From: Chloroflexota bacterium
GTDB lineage: Bacteria; Chloroflexota; Anaerolineae; Anaerolineales; Villigracilaceae
Direction of reading: 5' to 3'
Assembly (NCBI GenBank): GCA_013152325.1
Contig: JAADGN010000133.1
Span: 1-52,000 of the forward strand
DNA: 52,000 nucleotides
Shown here piece by piece: positions 51,881 to 52,000 of this stretch (position 1 is the stretch's first letter; each line of letters begins with the position of its first letter). The position numbers and the translations under genes were made by a program. The notes beneath the pieces are model-generated. The model saw only the letters and a program-made list of their open reading frames with translations, searched no databases and was not told the DNA's origin.

Positions 51881-51967
51881 AACGCCGCGTCGCCCTTCGA
51901 CTTCGCTGTGTTCTGCCTTAACCATCCAACTACCCAACTACCAACTACCAAATAAGGAGACTACCCC

Positions 51968-52000
51968 ATGCCCACAGACCCCCAATCACCCTCCCTGCCC
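51968..52000 (+). CDS. Start of an unidentified gene, cut by the window edge
   Basis: Only 11 codons are visible (MPTDPQSPSLP). AAGGAG lies about 10 nt before the ATG. Its position after pyrC suggests a pyrimidine-pathway gene, but no motif is visible. Confidence 0.45.
   Translation, partial: MPTDPQSPSLP

Noticed and set aside
1-52000. tRNA, rRNA, insertion sequences or prophage genes
   Set aside because: None was recognised when reading both strands; a covariance and profile search was not possible.

Overview
The window is a GC-rich bacterial chromosome segment, most likely from an Anaerolineae-type Chloroflexota. That placement is inference from gene content: GAF/PAS histidine kinases, SpoVS, a bacterial translin, a DUF3467 protein, many secreted lipoproteins with clear lipoboxes, and Thr/Pro-rich (TP)n linkers joining extracellular domains. 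No rRNA, tRNA, CRISPR array, transposase or phage gene was seen. Almost all the DNA is coding.

Layout. 1-2559 (minus): the end of a family 2 glycosyltransferase gene and a GH13 alpha-glucosidase. 2680-5803 (plus): two sensor proteins with degenerate receiver domains, the second a full histidine kinase. 5967-8517 (minus): a nucleic-acid cluster (ssb, DUF3467, translin, a PH-like membrane protein, a DNPH1-like N-glycosidase). 8601-12216 (minus): phosphodiesterase-like protein, FAD oxidoreductase and YbhN-type membrane protein. 12272-16650 (plus): redoxin, cNMP-binding membrane protein, peptide deformylase, recF, cupin. 16515-20618 (minus): PP2C phosphatase, VWA/FHA transmembrane protein, polytopic membrane protein. 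20634-22779 (minus): guaA and xpt (purine supply). 22865-30786 (plus): maf, lipoprotein penicillin-binding protein, rsgA, holB, cupin, bifunctional Pgi/Pmi, GT39 transferase. 30808-36893 (minus): methyltransferase and four exported proteins, including an M23/GerMN modular protein. 36974-38695 (plus): surE, an alkyltransferase-like protein and a membrane protein. 38798-42812 (minus): two GT4 glycosyltransferases, a polytopic membrane protein and an NTF2-like protein. 42881-44549 (plus): deoxynucleoside kinase and nucleotidyltransferase. 44550-45158: the only long non-coding stretch. 45159-47921 (plus): spoVS and a lamin-tail-domain protein. 47934-50456 (minus): a HExxH lipoprotein. 50534-52000 (plus): a leader with tandem terminators, a disrupted pyrC, and the start of one more gene.

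Main points of interest. (1) The 44.6-45.1 kb gap holds two perfect TGTGGATAA sites, a one-mismatch third site at about two-turn spacing, three TTGTCCACA sites and AT-rich DNA: a strong oriC candidate directly upstream of spoVS. (2) pyrC carries a 2-nt AC frameshift and an in-frame insertion that looks like a dispersed palindromic repeat, preceded by a promoter and two stacked intrinsic terminators. (3) The PP2C gene has a one-base C-tract frameshift that carries the frame through its own terminator. (4) Seven genes have a -10-like hexamer 6-8 nt before the start codon, suggesting widespread leaderless transcription. (5) Both receivers of the 2.7-5.8 kb sensor pair lack the phospho-acceptor Asp, the switch Thr and the conserved Lys.
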